A stretch of 36,464 bases of DNA, taken from Planctomycetaceae bacterium (GTDB lineage Bacteria; Planctomycetota; Planctomycetia; Pirellulales; Pirellulaceae). A program made the translations under genes and the position numbers. Of the stretch, positions 27,860 to 36,464 are shown in pieces; within the stretch, counting starts at the first letter, position 1, and the number at the start of each line of letters is the position of its first letter. The DNA lies in NCBI GenBank assembly GCA_007127095.1, contig SKZY01000443.1, forward strand, positions 1 through 36,464, read 5' to 3'. Under the pieces are notes generated by a model. The model searched no databases, was not told the DNA's origin, and saw only the letters and a list, made by a program, of their open reading frames with translations.

Positions 27860-28902
27860 GATCCACCTTCTTGTTGCGCCCCGTGGACTTCCGGACCGAC
27901 GTAGCATCCCGGGCGATCATCGGCGTAATGGGTTTGCAGAACCGACTCAACTTCGGCCATCGAGCCGACCCCGACCAAGGCCGCCCGGACGGTGGCATGA
28001 TCGGGATGACTGGCCGAGTACTTGATGCAGAACTTGCGCATCATCACGGTCGAGCGTTTTTCACCGTAGGTCTGCTGACAGAGTCGGTAGTGTTCACGGA
28101 TCACCTCGGCCTGTTCGGCGAGTGTCGGTGGCGGCGGCATCGGTTCGCCCCGCCAAAGTGCATCGACCTGACGAAAGATCCACGGATTGCCGATCGCACC
28201 GCGCGCGATCGTCACCCCGTCGACACCGGTTTGATCGATCATCCGCAAGCAATCATCGGCGGTGAACAGGTCGCCACTGCCGAAGATCAACCGCTGCGGG
28301 CCGACGTGGCGTTTGACTTCGGCCAAAAACGGCCAACTGCTGGGACCGACATAGCGTTGTTGGACGGTCCGGCCGTGAACCGTGACGGCGGCGACACCGA
28401 GAGAGAACGCGCCATCGAGGATCCGGAAAAAGTGGTCGAGAGCTTCGGCGGTATCGTCGATCCCGCGGCGCATCTTGACCGTCACCGGGCGGTCAGCCGG
28501 GACGGCATCGCGGGTCCGAGCGACGATTTCGAGCGCCACCTCGGGTTGAGAGAGATGAAAACCGCCACGGCACCGACCGAGCACCTTTTTCACGGGACAG
28601 CCGAAGTTGATGTCGATGACATTGAACCCGGCAGCGGCCAATTTGACCGCGCCGGCGGCGAATTGTTCGGGTTCACTGCCCATCAGTTGCCCACCTACCG
28701 GGCTTTCCTCTGGCGATATTTCCAAGAAATGTCGGGTCTTGGGGCGATCGGTCAACTGGACCAAAAACTGGTCCAGCATCACCTCACAGAGCGTGTAAGC
28801 GGCGCCGTGTCGACGGGCGAGTACCCGCATCGGCAGGTCGCTGTAACCACTCAATGCGGCTTGAAAAAACGGGCTGGCGATCGACACGTCACCGATTTTC
28901 AA
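27856..28902 (-). CDS. tRNA-dihydrouridine synthase (DusB-like)
   Basis: LKIGDVSIASPFFQAALSGYSDLPMRVLARRHGAAYTLCEVMLDQ; FNVIDINFGCPVKKVLGRCRGG; VTVHGRTVQQRY; GVDGVTIARGAIGNPWIF. ORF is open to 29166; TTG at 28902 is a guess for the start. Confidence 0.9.
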   Translation of the reverse strand: MKIGDVSIASPFFQAALSGYSDLPMRVLARRHGAAYTLCEVMLDQFLVQLTDRPKTRHFLEISPEESPVGGQLMGSEPEQFAAGAVKLAAAGFNVIDINFGCPVKKVLGRCRGGFHLSQPEVALEIVARTRDAVPADRPVTVKMRRGIDDTAEALDHFFRILDGAFSLGVAAVTVHGRTVQQRYVGPSSWPFLAEVKRHVGPQRLIFGSGDLFTADDCLRMIDQTGVDGVTIARGAIGNPWIFRQVDALWRGEPMPPPPTLAEQAEVIREHYRLCQQTYGEKRSTVMMRKFCIKYSASHPDHATVRAALVGVGSMAEVESVLQTHYADDRPGCYVGPEVHGAQQEGGS

Positions 28903-29082
28903 CGATCGCCCCCTGTCGGCGACGGCAACGCCATGGCACGATTTCGAGAAGGGGTCGTCCCCCCGAGCGAGCTTCGCCGGAAGCCGTCCGCTCTCGGTCG
29001 AATGACGGTCATCGTGTCGGTCGCCGCTCGTTACTTCCGCCTGATTCACGCGGACACTCCGAAATACAAGTCTGGAAAGGCC

Positions 29083-30120
29083 ATGCAGATTCAATCGGTC
29101 CCCTTCGGACAGACGCCCGACGGTGAACCCGTCGCCCTGTTCACGCTCACCAATCACCGCGGCCATTCGGTCCGGTTGACCAACTACGGCGCCGTCCTGA
29201 TGGACGTGAACGTCGCTGATGCCGCCGGCAAGATCGATAACGTCAATCTGTCGTTCGACTCACTGCCGCCCTATCTCGATCGCCATCCCCATTTCGGATC
29301 GACGATCGGCCGGTTCTGCAACCGGATCGGTCACGGCCAGTTTACGATCGACGGCGGATCGTACCAGGTGACCAAGAATCTCGGCAAACACCATCTGCAT
29401 GGCGGGACGATCGGTTTCGATCACCTGCTCTGGCAGGCCGAGATATACAACGACGGCGACGTCGCCGGGGTCCGGTTCGAATTGGTCAGCCCAGACGCAA
29501 TGGAAGGCTTTCCGGGAACGCTCAAGGCGACCGCCGATTACAGTTTCAGCAATGACGACGAGCTGTCGATGACGTTTTCCGCCACCACCGATGCGCCGAC
29601 TCACGTCAACCTCTGCAACCACAGCTACTGGAACCTCGGCGGCGCCGGCAGCGGTCTGGCTACCGATACGGTACTCACGATCGAAGCCGATGAGGTGTTG
29701 GATGTCGACGCCGACCTGATCCCGACCGGCCGGATTAACTCGGTCGATGGCAGCGGACTCGACTTCCGGCAAGCGACGCCGCTGGCCGAACGACTCGATC
29801 AGTTCGCGGCAACCAAAGGTTACGACCACTGTTTCGTGATCCGTGGGAATGCCGGTGAACTGCGTTTAGCGGCCCGGGCCGAACACCCGGGGTCGGGGCG
29901 AGTGATGGAAGTCTGGACCACTCAGCCGGCGATGCAGTTGTACACGGGCAATCACCTACCCGGAAACGCTCTGTCGGGCGGTTATGGAGCGCACGAAGCG
30001 TTCTGTTTGGAAACGCAACATCATCCCGATGCCCCGAACCATCCGCATTTTCCGTCGACTTTGTTGCGGCCTGGCGAGACGTATTCGCAGCGGACCGTGC
30101 ATCGCTTTCTAACCCGTTGA
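29083..30120 (+). CDS. galM: Aldose 1-epimerase
   Basis: MQIQSVPFGQTPDGEPVALFTLTNHRGHSVRLTNYGAVLMDVNV; GSTIGRFCNRIGHGQFTIDG; HLHGGTIGFDHLLW; HVNLCNHSYWNLGG; CLETQHHPDAPNHPHFPSTLLRPGETY. The 749-aa track ORF is over-extended. Confidence 0.94.
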   Translation: MQIQSVPFGQTPDGEPVALFTLTNHRGHSVRLTNYGAVLMDVNVADAAGKIDNVNLSFDSLPPYLDRHPHFGSTIGRFCNRIGHGQFTIDGGSYQVTKNLGKHHLHGGTIGFDHLLWQAEIYNDGDVAGVRFELVSPDAMEGFPGTLKATADYSFSNDDELSMTFSATTDAPTHVNLCNHSYWNLGGAGSGLATDTVLTIEADEVLDVDADLIPTGRINSVDGSGLDFRQATPLAERLDQFAATKGYDHCFVIRGNAGELRLAARAEHPGSGRVMEVWTTQPAMQLYTGNHLPGNALSGGYGAHEAFCLETQHHPDAPNHPHFPSTLLRPGETYSQRTVHRFLTR

Positions 30121-30171
30121 CGGAATTCGTCATCCCCGACCCACGTCATCAGCGGCACCCGTGATTCGGTG

Positions 30172-31356
30172 TCAGTGAACGAACTTGATGCACATCGGTT
30201 TGGCGACAGTAATGCTGTGGCCGGTCGGTTCGAGGTCGCCGTTGCGGGGGTCGACACGAAAGACGGCGATGTTGTCCGAATCTTGGTTGGCGACCAAGAG
30301 GAAGTTGCCATCGGGCGTCAACCGGAAGTTCCGCGGCGTCTTCCCGCCACACGGCAAGCCGCTCCGTCGAATCAGTTGCCCACTGCCGGGGTCGTAGTCA
30401 AAGATCGCCATTTCGTGAGGGCCTCGGTTACTGCAATAAACGACCGGAAGGCTCGGGTGAAACAGGATTTCGGCGCACCAGCGATTGGCATCGTCAGGGG
30501 TCCCCGGGGCCATCGTACTGACGGTCGACAGAGGTTCGATTCCCGCGGTTGGATCCTCCGCCGAGTCGGCGTCAGCGTCTACCGGTCCGAAGGCAAAGGT
30601 CGAAATCGTTCCCGAAAGTTCGCCCAATGAGAGCACGAAACGGTTATCGGGTGAGAACACAAAGTGGCGTGGTCCGCTGCCCGGAGGATTGATCAGACTC
30701 GGTGGCCGAGATGGGGTCAATTCGCCCGACTTCGAGACGTCGAAGACGAAGATGTCGTCGGTGCCGAGGTCGGCGGCCAGCAACCGGGAACCGCTGGCGT
30801 CGAAGCGAACGCTGTGGGCGTGCGGGCCGGCTTGCCGGTTGGCGACCGGGCCGCTCCCTTCATGCTGGACGGTCGCCGACGCCGGTGAAAGGCGTCCGTC
30901 GGCAGCGAGTGGATAGATCGTCGTGCTGCCGCTGCCATAGTTGGCGACTGCGGCGAAGCGGCCATCGTCGCGGACGGTAACGAAACAGGGACCGCTGCCG
31001 CCGGCGTGTTGGTAATTCAGCAGCGATAGCGTTCCGTCGGTCGGGTCGCGTTGCCAAGCGACGCAAGCGGGGTGCTTTTCTTCACCCGGTGGCTCGACTT
31101 CGGCAACGCTGTAGAGCACATCCAACGTCGGATGAAGCCAGATGAACGAAGTCCGCTTGGCCGGAGTGGCGAGTTGAGGCGGTGCGAGACTGCCATCGTC
31201 CAGATCGATTTGGCTGTAGTGAATCCCGCCCTCATCATCGCTGGTCGCGGTCCCGATATAGAAAGCGAGTTTTTCACCGGCAGATGCGGGAAGTGAATGA
31301 TTCGCGGAGGCGGCAAGCAGGGTGAGCAAGGCGAGGCGGGGGCTGAGCGGCCACAT
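30172..31356 (-). CDS. Secreted lactonase-family beta-propeller (6-phosphogluconolactonase-like)
   Basis: LAFYIGTATSDDEGGIHYSQIDLDDGSL; YQHAGGSGPCFVTVRDDGRFAAVANYGSGS; GPHAHSVRFDASGSRLLAADLGTDDIFVF; GKTPRNFRLTPDGNFLLVANQDSDNIAVFRVD. Confidence 0.9.
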   Translation of the reverse strand: MWPLSPRLALLTLLAASANHSLPASAGEKLAFYIGTATSDDEGGIHYSQIDLDDGSLAPPQLATPAKRTSFIWLHPTLDVLYSVAEVEPPGEEKHPACVAWQRDPTDGTLSLLNYQHAGGSGPCFVTVRDDGRFAAVANYGSGSTTIYPLAADGRLSPASATVQHEGSGPVANRQAGPHAHSVRFDASGSRLLAADLGTDDIFVFDVSKSGELTPSRPPSLINPPGSGPRHFVFSPDNRFVLSLGELSGTISTFAFGPVDADADSAEDPTAGIEPLSTVSTMAPGTPDDANRWCAEILFHPSLPVVYCSNRGPHEMAIFDYDPGSGQLIRRSGLPCGGKTPRNFRLTPDGNFLLVANQDSDNIAVFRVDPRNGDLEPTGHSITVAKPMCIKFVH

Positions 31357-31440
31357 AATCAATCTCGTCGGCGGGTGGTCGAAACAGGCCGCCGCCCGCG
31401 CTGGGCGATCGGCGACCGCCCAGCATACCAAAATCCTCGG

Positions 31441-31872
31441 TCACTCCTCGCTGATCGTGACCGTTTTCATCTGGTCACCCTGCCGGATCGCGTCGACGAC
31501 ATCTTGGCCTTCGATCACCTTGCCGAAGACACTGTGCTTACCGTCGAGCCAAGGCGTCGGCAGGTGGGTGATGAAGAACTGGCTGCCGTTGGTGTTCGGC
31601 CCCGCGTTGGCCATCGAGAGGACACCGGGGCTGTCATGTTTGAGATCAGGGTGGAACTCATCTTCGAACTTGTATCCCGGACCGCCGGTGCCCCGTCCCT
31701 CGGGGCAACCACCCTGGACCATGAAATCGGGGATAACGCGGTGAAAAATCAAGCCGTCATAGAAGTTCGACGAGACCAATTTCTCGAAATTAGCGACCGT
31801 CTTGGGCGTTTTGTCGGCAAACAATTCGATCCGGATCGTGCCCTTATCGGTGTCAAAGGTGGCAACCTTCAT
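31441..31872 (-). CDS. Peptidyl-prolyl cis-trans isomerase, cyclophilin type
   Basis: [73 protein letters not shown]. Confidence 0.95.
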   Translation of the reverse strand: MKVATFDTDKGTIRIELFADKTPKTVANFEKLVSSNFYDGLIFHRVIPDFMVQGGCPEGRGTGGPGYKFEDEFHPDLKHDSPGVLSMANAGPNTNGSQFFITHLPTPWLDGKHSVFGKVIEGQDVVDAIRQGDQMKTVTISEE

Positions 31873-31994
31873 CAATCAGATTCTCTGGAGTTTCGAGTCG
31901 GCGTTCGCTTCCAAGTCGTGAAGCGCAGGGGCTGAGACGACCGCCGCCTCGACCCTTCATGATCGCGTCAGGAGACGCGACAGGCTGGGCGTCG

Positions 31995-32618
31995 TCAAGC
32001 CACGTGGGTCAAGATCCGACCATTGTTAGCCTCATTCTCAGCAGGCGGGTCGATTTCCGACGGCGCCGCAGGCACCGGTGCGTCGGACGGCAGCGACGCG
32101 TCTGGCGGTGGTTCACTTTCGACCTCTCGAGCGGTTCCGCTCAGACCGGTCAGCGGGATTCGCTGGCCATCGGGGAGAATCAGTAGATAGGCCTCGGCCT
32201 GATCGGGGCGATCGAGACTGCTCATATCGACCGCCAGTTGGGCCGACCCGCGGCTACCTTGAACGTCGAAGACCATCTTTCCGGGCTCGTTCGACCGCTG
32301 CGTGGCCGTCAGATTAATCGCCACCGATTCGACGTCGCCGACGTGTTCCGCGATTTCCGGGGAGCCGGCGATCTGTTGACGGACCTGTTTGGCAAGTTCT
32401 TGGCGGGCAATTGTCCAAGCAAAATAGCCGGTTCCGCAGCAGACGGCGATCCCGGTAAAACCGATAGCCGCCAGGATGCCAATCACCCACAACAGTGTGC
32501 GCCCGCCCGATTTCGACCCCGACTGGTTGTCCAGTTCGTACTGACTCGGTGGGTAACTTTGGCCCGACTGTGGGGTTTCAGGCCGAGAACGGGGCTCCCA
32601 ATCGTTATCGTAAGACAT
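31995..32618 (-). CDS. Single-pass membrane protein of unknown function
   Basis: TM segment LLWVIGILAAIGFTGIAVCCGTGYFAWTIA after a polar N terminus; acidic, Pro-rich C terminus. Confidence 0.65.
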   Translation of the reverse strand: MSYDNDWEPRSRPETPQSGQSYPPSQYELDNQSGSKSGGRTLLWVIGILAAIGFTGIAVCCGTGYFAWTIARQELAKQVRQQIAGSPEIAEHVGDVESVAINLTATQRSNEPGKMVFDVQGSRGSAQLAVDMSSLDRPDQAEAYLLILPDGQRIPLTGLSGTAREVESEPPPDASLPSDAPVPAAPSEIDPPAENEANNGRILTHVA

Positions 32619-32677
32619 GATCTCTCCCCGGCGGTTCGCCAGGCGTGTGTAAGGATCGGTTGGAAAAAAATGTCCGT

Positions 32678-34063
32678 TCAGCCGAACAGATAACGGGCAC
32701 GGAGGCAGGCTTGGTGCGTCCGCGCCAGCGATGCGCGACCGAGTTGCCGAGCGGCTTCGGCAGCCTCAGCCAATTCGCCCAACAGCTGACAGTATCGCCG
32801 GATCGAATCGCAACCGACATCCCACCCGGCCCGATAAAGCGTCTGATAACGCTGGGCCGCAGCTAGCTCGGTCGACGCTTTGGGTGATGACCGGTCGGTG
32901 GTGGCGCTCGCGGCGTCGGCCGAACGGGCGTGCCTGAGCCAGTAATCAGAGACGCGATCACGCCAGCCCGGCGATTCCGACTCCATCGCGCCTTGGGCCA
33001 TCCGCAGGTGGGAAACGTATTCGGCGTCGAGTTGGTCGGCGGCGTTGAGTTGAACCAATCGAGCGACCGAAAACTTACAGACCCGATCACTCTCAAAGTG
33101 GGTTCGAAAACGGACCGCTTGATCGGAAAATACCGAAGTCAACGCGCCGTGGCGGTAATGGCTGATCGCGGTTGTAAGATCGCCATCGCGTTCGGCCGCC
33201 CAGCCGAGAATATCGTGGGCCCAGGCCAAGTCGTCTCGCCGATCGGCCACCTGGCGACAATGGACTCGCGCGGTCTCCCAATCCTGCGTTCGCCAATCGG
33301 CAGCCGGCAGGGCCCAAAGGACTGCTAGCCGCTGGGCGATCTCCGGCGGCAGGTTTCGCGTGTCAAACATCCAACGGACCACGTCGTGTTCCCAGCGAGC
33401 CTCCAATAACGCGGCGGTTTGCGGCGTCATCCGGCGCAGTAACTCGTTGTCGAGCGCCGCTAGCGTCAAGTCGCAGCAGAGTGGGACGACGGCGATTCCG
33501 AGCCCGAGCAAGTGGTGCGCGGTATCGGCGACAGGAAAATCGGCTCGCAACACTTCGCCGGCCTGGGGCGGCAAATGGTTGGTCGCCCAGCGTAGCGACG
33601 GCGTGGTTCTCAAGCTGTCGGTCGTCGGTTCGAGCTGATCGGTCGCCGGGACCGCCAACCGCCGCGCTTTGCCCGGGAACCGGGAAGCGAGAGCGTCGTA
33701 CAGGATCGCCTCGGCGATCGTGTCGCCATAGGGCAAACAATCGCCACCACCGTGGTACCAATGCACCACTTCGACAATCGTGTCGTCGGCACCGACACGA
33801 CCACAAAGCCAATCGCCCATCGAATTACCGATCAACGGGAGCAGGTCGGGCGGCATCAATCCCGGCCAAATCGGCTCAGGCGATTCCTCCAGCAATGACT
33901 TCGGGTCGACCACCGACGAAAACTCTCCGACCAATCCGCTATCCGCTGCCGGTCGATCGAACCAGTCGATCCACTGGGGCGTCAGACGCAACCGATATCG
34001 CTCCGCCAAAGCGGACGAATACCGCGGGTCGTGAACGTCGGAGCAGGTGACGGGTCGGTCCAA
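32678..34063 (-). CDS. Conserved-looking protein, possible SMI1/KNR4 (SUKH)-like N-terminal domain plus helical C-terminal part
   Basis: LLEESPEPIWPGLMPPDLLPLIGNSMGDWLCGRVGADDTIVEVVHWYHGGGDCLPYGDTIAEAILYDAL resembles the SUKH core; the rest is Ala/Leu-rich and TPR-like. Confidence 0.5.
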   Translation of the reverse strand: MDRPVTCSDVHDPRYSSALAERYRLRLTPQWIDWFDRPAADSGLVGEFSSVVDPKSLLEESPEPIWPGLMPPDLLPLIGNSMGDWLCGRVGADDTIVEVVHWYHGGGDCLPYGDTIAEAILYDALASRFPGKARRLAVPATDQLEPTTDSLRTTPSLRWATNHLPPQAGEVLRADFPVADTAHHLLGLGIAVVPLCCDLTLAALDNELLRRMTPQTAALLEARWEHDVVRWMFDTRNLPPEIAQRLAVLWALPAADWRTQDWETARVHCRQVADRRDDLAWAHDILGWAAERDGDLTTAISHYRHGALTSVFSDQAVRFRTHFESDRVCKFSVARLVQLNAADQLDAEYVSHLRMAQGAMESESPGWRDRVSDYWLRHARSADAASATTDRSSPKASTELAAAQRYQTLYRAGWDVGCDSIRRYCQLLGELAEAAEAARQLGRASLARTHQACLRARYLFG

Positions 34064-34094
34064 AGCGGTGCCGGATCAGAGTCGAGTTTACGGA

Positions 34095-34700
34095 TCAGAG
34101 GTCTTTTAAACGTTTGACCGCATTGCGGGCTCGGTTGAGAAACGCGGTTTTCGATTCCCCCGATTCCAACCAAATCGGGGGGCCGATCGTGATGCAACTC
34201 AACAACGGCACCGGCAATACCTCGCCTCGAGGCAAAATCCGATTGACGTTATCGATGTAGACCGGAACCAATTCCAAGTCCGGTCGCTTCTTACCCAAAT
34301 AGTACAATCCACTCTTGAAAGTTCCCATCTCGTCGCCGTCGGCGCGACCGCCCTCGGGAAATACGATCAACGAATAGACGTCACCCATTTGGCGAATCAT
34401 CAGGTCAATCGGACTCTGGTGGACCTTGATCTCTTGGCGATCGATCAACAGCGCATTGAACGATTTCGCGATGTGGGGACGGAGCCACCCGGTCGACCAA
34501 TAATCCTTCGCCGCGACCGGACGGGTCAGCGTACGGACACCTTTCGGCAAGGCAGACCAGAGCACGACCGCATCGAGATGGCTGGTGTGGTTGGCGAAGT
34601 AGATCCGCTGGCAGGTGTCCGGTGTACAGTCGATCCACCGCACCGTGAAGCCGCTGAACAGTTTGGCGAGCATCACGATCGCGTGGCTGGTCAACGTCAT
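34095..34700 (-). CDS. 1-acyl-sn-glycerol-3-phosphate acyltransferase (PlsC-like)
   Basis: RIYFANHTSHLDAVVLWSALP (NHxxxxD) and SLIVFPEGGRADGDEMGTFKSGLYYL (FPEG). Confidence 0.88.
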   Translation of the reverse strand: MTLTSHAIVMLAKLFSGFTVRWIDCTPDTCQRIYFANHTSHLDAVVLWSALPKGVRTLTRPVAAKDYWSTGWLRPHIAKSFNALLIDRQEIKVHQSPIDLMIRQMGDVYSLIVFPEGGRADGDEMGTFKSGLYYLGKKRPDLELVPVYIDNVNRILPRGEVLPVPLLSCITIGPPIWLESGESKTAFLNRARNAVKRLKDL

Positions 34701-35041
34701 GGATGTGTACAGAGAGGCACGACAAGTAGGTAGCGAGTGAAATCCGAACGATCGGCCCGCCCGCGAACGGGACTCGATCTAGTCTAACGCCCTCAACGAC
34801 GACGTCGAGCCTAAGTTCAACACCCTCCGAGCCGTTTTTTGCAACCGGCTCAAAAGGGTGGAACTGGTGGCACCAGCAATCGTTCGAGCCGATTCGACAT
34901 CGCTATCTCTTTGGTCCCAGCGACGTCGCTGCCGCCGTTCACGCTGCCGATGCCGCGCTTTTGGCATTGGGGTTGCACCTCAGAGCGTTTATGCCAGATA
35001 CCGAAATTGCCCGAAAAGTGTCACGCCCCCAGGGATTCGAA

Positions 35042-35983
35042 ATGGACAACCACATCAATCACGTTGCCGCGATCGTCGTCGCGCTGACCGGCGTCCTCGC
35101 CCCCATACCACGGTCGGCGTTTGCCGAATCGCCGACATCACCGGGTGTTGAGGACTGGGAAACGCCACAGACGCGGTTGCGACCGATCGGGGCAGCTTCA
35201 GCGGTCGACGCCTATCGGGACGACACTGCGGGGTCGGTCCGTCCATCTACCGCCGTGGGGGAAACGTCGTACGTGCGTCAAGCGGTGATGATGCAAGCCG
35301 ACAATTTTTCGATGCCTGCGCCGTCACAATCGCCGTCAGGACCGAACTCGTTGCCGCAACAACTCGACTCGTCACAATCGCTCGGTCCGATCACGACGCC
35401 TCCGCCGAGTAGTGATAACACGCCGCTGCCGCGTCCTGATCTGATGCCGTCACCGAGCGGGCCGACATCGCCGAGCGGACTATCGCCAAACGGGCCATCG
35501 TCGAATGGGTCAGGGCTGACGCCGGTGCCCCGGTCGGGAAGCTCAGCCGGGTCCTCACTGCCGGCCGGTCAAAGTGGCGACTATGCGCCGCTGGCCCAAC
35601 CACGGCTCGGTGACCGATTCGCCACCCTCGGCAATTGCCGGAATGTATCGGGACCCTCTTCGTATCGATCCGACCGGATCCGCTGTGCCCCGCCGACCGG
35701 CTACGTGACGACGGTCGGGGCGACATCGTCACCGCCAGTCTACGCTCCGCCCCCGGCGCAACTCGGGCCGCCGACGATTTTGCCGCCCACGTACGACCCC
35801 TCATTGGGGATGCCGATGACCGCAGGACCGACGGTGATTCCGGGCTCACCCGGCTATCGTCCGCTCGTTTCGTTCGGCCAAGACCGTTTCCCGGTGCAAG
35901 TCGGCCAGGGGATTCTCGGTCAACCGGTCGCCTACGTACCCGGGCAGCCGGTACGCAACGTGATCCGCTATCTGACCTGGTAG
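35042..35983 (+). CDS. Secreted Pro/Ser/Gly-rich low-complexity protein
   Basis: MDNHINHVAAIVVALTGVLAPIPRSAFAE signal; PSPSGPTSPSGLSPNGPSSNGSGLTPVPRSGSSAGSSLPAG. Confidence 0.65.
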   Translation: MDNHINHVAAIVVALTGVLAPIPRSAFAESPTSPGVEDWETPQTRLRPIGAASAVDAYRDDTAGSVRPSTAVGETSYVRQAVMMQADNFSMPAPSQSPSGPNSLPQQLDSSQSLGPITTPPPSSDNTPLPRPDLMPSPSGPTSPSGLSPNGPSSNGSGLTPVPRSGSSAGSSLPAGQSGDYAPLAQPRLGDRFATLGNCRNVSGPSSYRSDRIRCAPPTGYVTTVGATSSPPVYAPPPAQLGPPTILPPTYDPSLGMPMTAGPTVIPGSPGYRPLVSFGQDRFPVQVGQGILGQPVAYVPGQPVRNVIRYLTW

Positions 35984-36062
35984 TGATTACAACCGATTTG
36001 TCAGAATTGCAATCCTCCGTCGGCTGAATGCAATTCGTGGGGAAAAAATATCAGGCTCTTTT

Positions 36063-36111
36063 TGCGAAGCACTCGTCCTTCGCCGCTTCGCAGAAAAGGT
36101 TCCCAACCTTT
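36063..36111. terminator. Two adjacent hairpins between convergent genes, possible bidirectional terminator
   Basis: TGCGAAGC (36063-36070)/GCTTCGCA (36085-36092) and AAAGGTT (36095-36101)/AACCTTT (36105-36111). Confidence 0.4.
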
Positions 36112-36135
36112 CATTTCTCCGCTCGATCCTCAACA

Positions 36136-36464
36136 TCACCGGCAATCCTTCATCGTCAAATCTTCGGGGCGATTGACGTTCCGCGATGCCTCGGCAGGCA
36201 GTGCAACCGGGTCAAACGGTTGGCCGGCCAGCCAGCCACGGAGCCCGCGGTGGTCTGAAGCAGCCAGAATTTCGATCTCATCGGTATAGCCAGCCGGATA
36301 GATCGCCGGCATCGGCTCGGGGCGACCGGTGGTGAACTCGGCACAAACCACTCGCTGAGTCTGGGCCCAGCGAGCGATCAATCGGGCCAGGTGGTCGGTG
36401 GTCAAATCGGGCATGTCGATCGGCGTCACCAAGACCGCCTGATACCCCAATCTGATCGCCTGTC
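36136..36464 (-). CDS. MobA/MocA-like nucleotidyltransferase, N-terminal part off the right edge
   Basis: QAIRLGYQAVLVTPIDMPDLTTDHLARLIARW...GRPEPMPAIYPAGYTDEI; frame stays open to the window end. Confidence 0.72.
   Translation of the reverse strand, partial: QAIRLGYQAVLVTPIDMPDLTTDHLARLIARWAQTQRVVCAEFTTGRPEPMPAIYPAGYTDEIEILAASDHRGLRGWLAGQPFDPVALPAEASRNVNRPEDLTMKDCR

Noticed and set aside
27871-29082. N-terminal ~400 codons of the 749-aa plus-strand ORF
   Set aside because: Antisense to the convincing dus gene; no family-like motifs. Only 29083-30120 (galM) looks real. Typical GC-rich antisense openness.
1-36464. CRISPR arrays, rRNA, intact transposases or prophage genes
   Set aside because: None seen on reading; no regularly spaced direct repeats and no convincing transposase or phage structural ORFs.

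Overview
GC-rich, gene-dense bacterial chromosomal window, most likely from a planctomycete. The signs are a Rhodopirellula/Verrucomicrobium-type ECF sigma factor, DUF1552, PSCyt1/DUF1587/1592/1588 and DUF11 proteins, a large membrane Ser/Thr kinase and many secreted lipoproteins. It is mostly housekeeping and envelope genes: partial miaB, folP, an LptE-like lipoprotein, a BamD-like lipoprotein, recO, aroK, a dus gene, galM, a cyclophilin and a partial MobA/MocA-like nucleotidyltransferase. Less ordinary parts are: (i) a tightly packed glycosyltransferase / acyltransferase / CrtI-like desaturase cluster; (ii) an overlapping sigma - FecR - DUF1552 - esterase - dihaem-type DUF1592 cassette carrying what looks like an insertion scar; (iii) a 570-bp intergenic region with several hairpins; (iv) a head-to-head kinase/amidohydrolase pair whose start codons share CATG; and (v) a 41-codon ORF just downstream of the kinase that is missing from the ORF track. 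I saw no CRISPR array, rRNA, tRNA or intact transposase. All family calls come from reading translated sequence and motifs; no database search was run.
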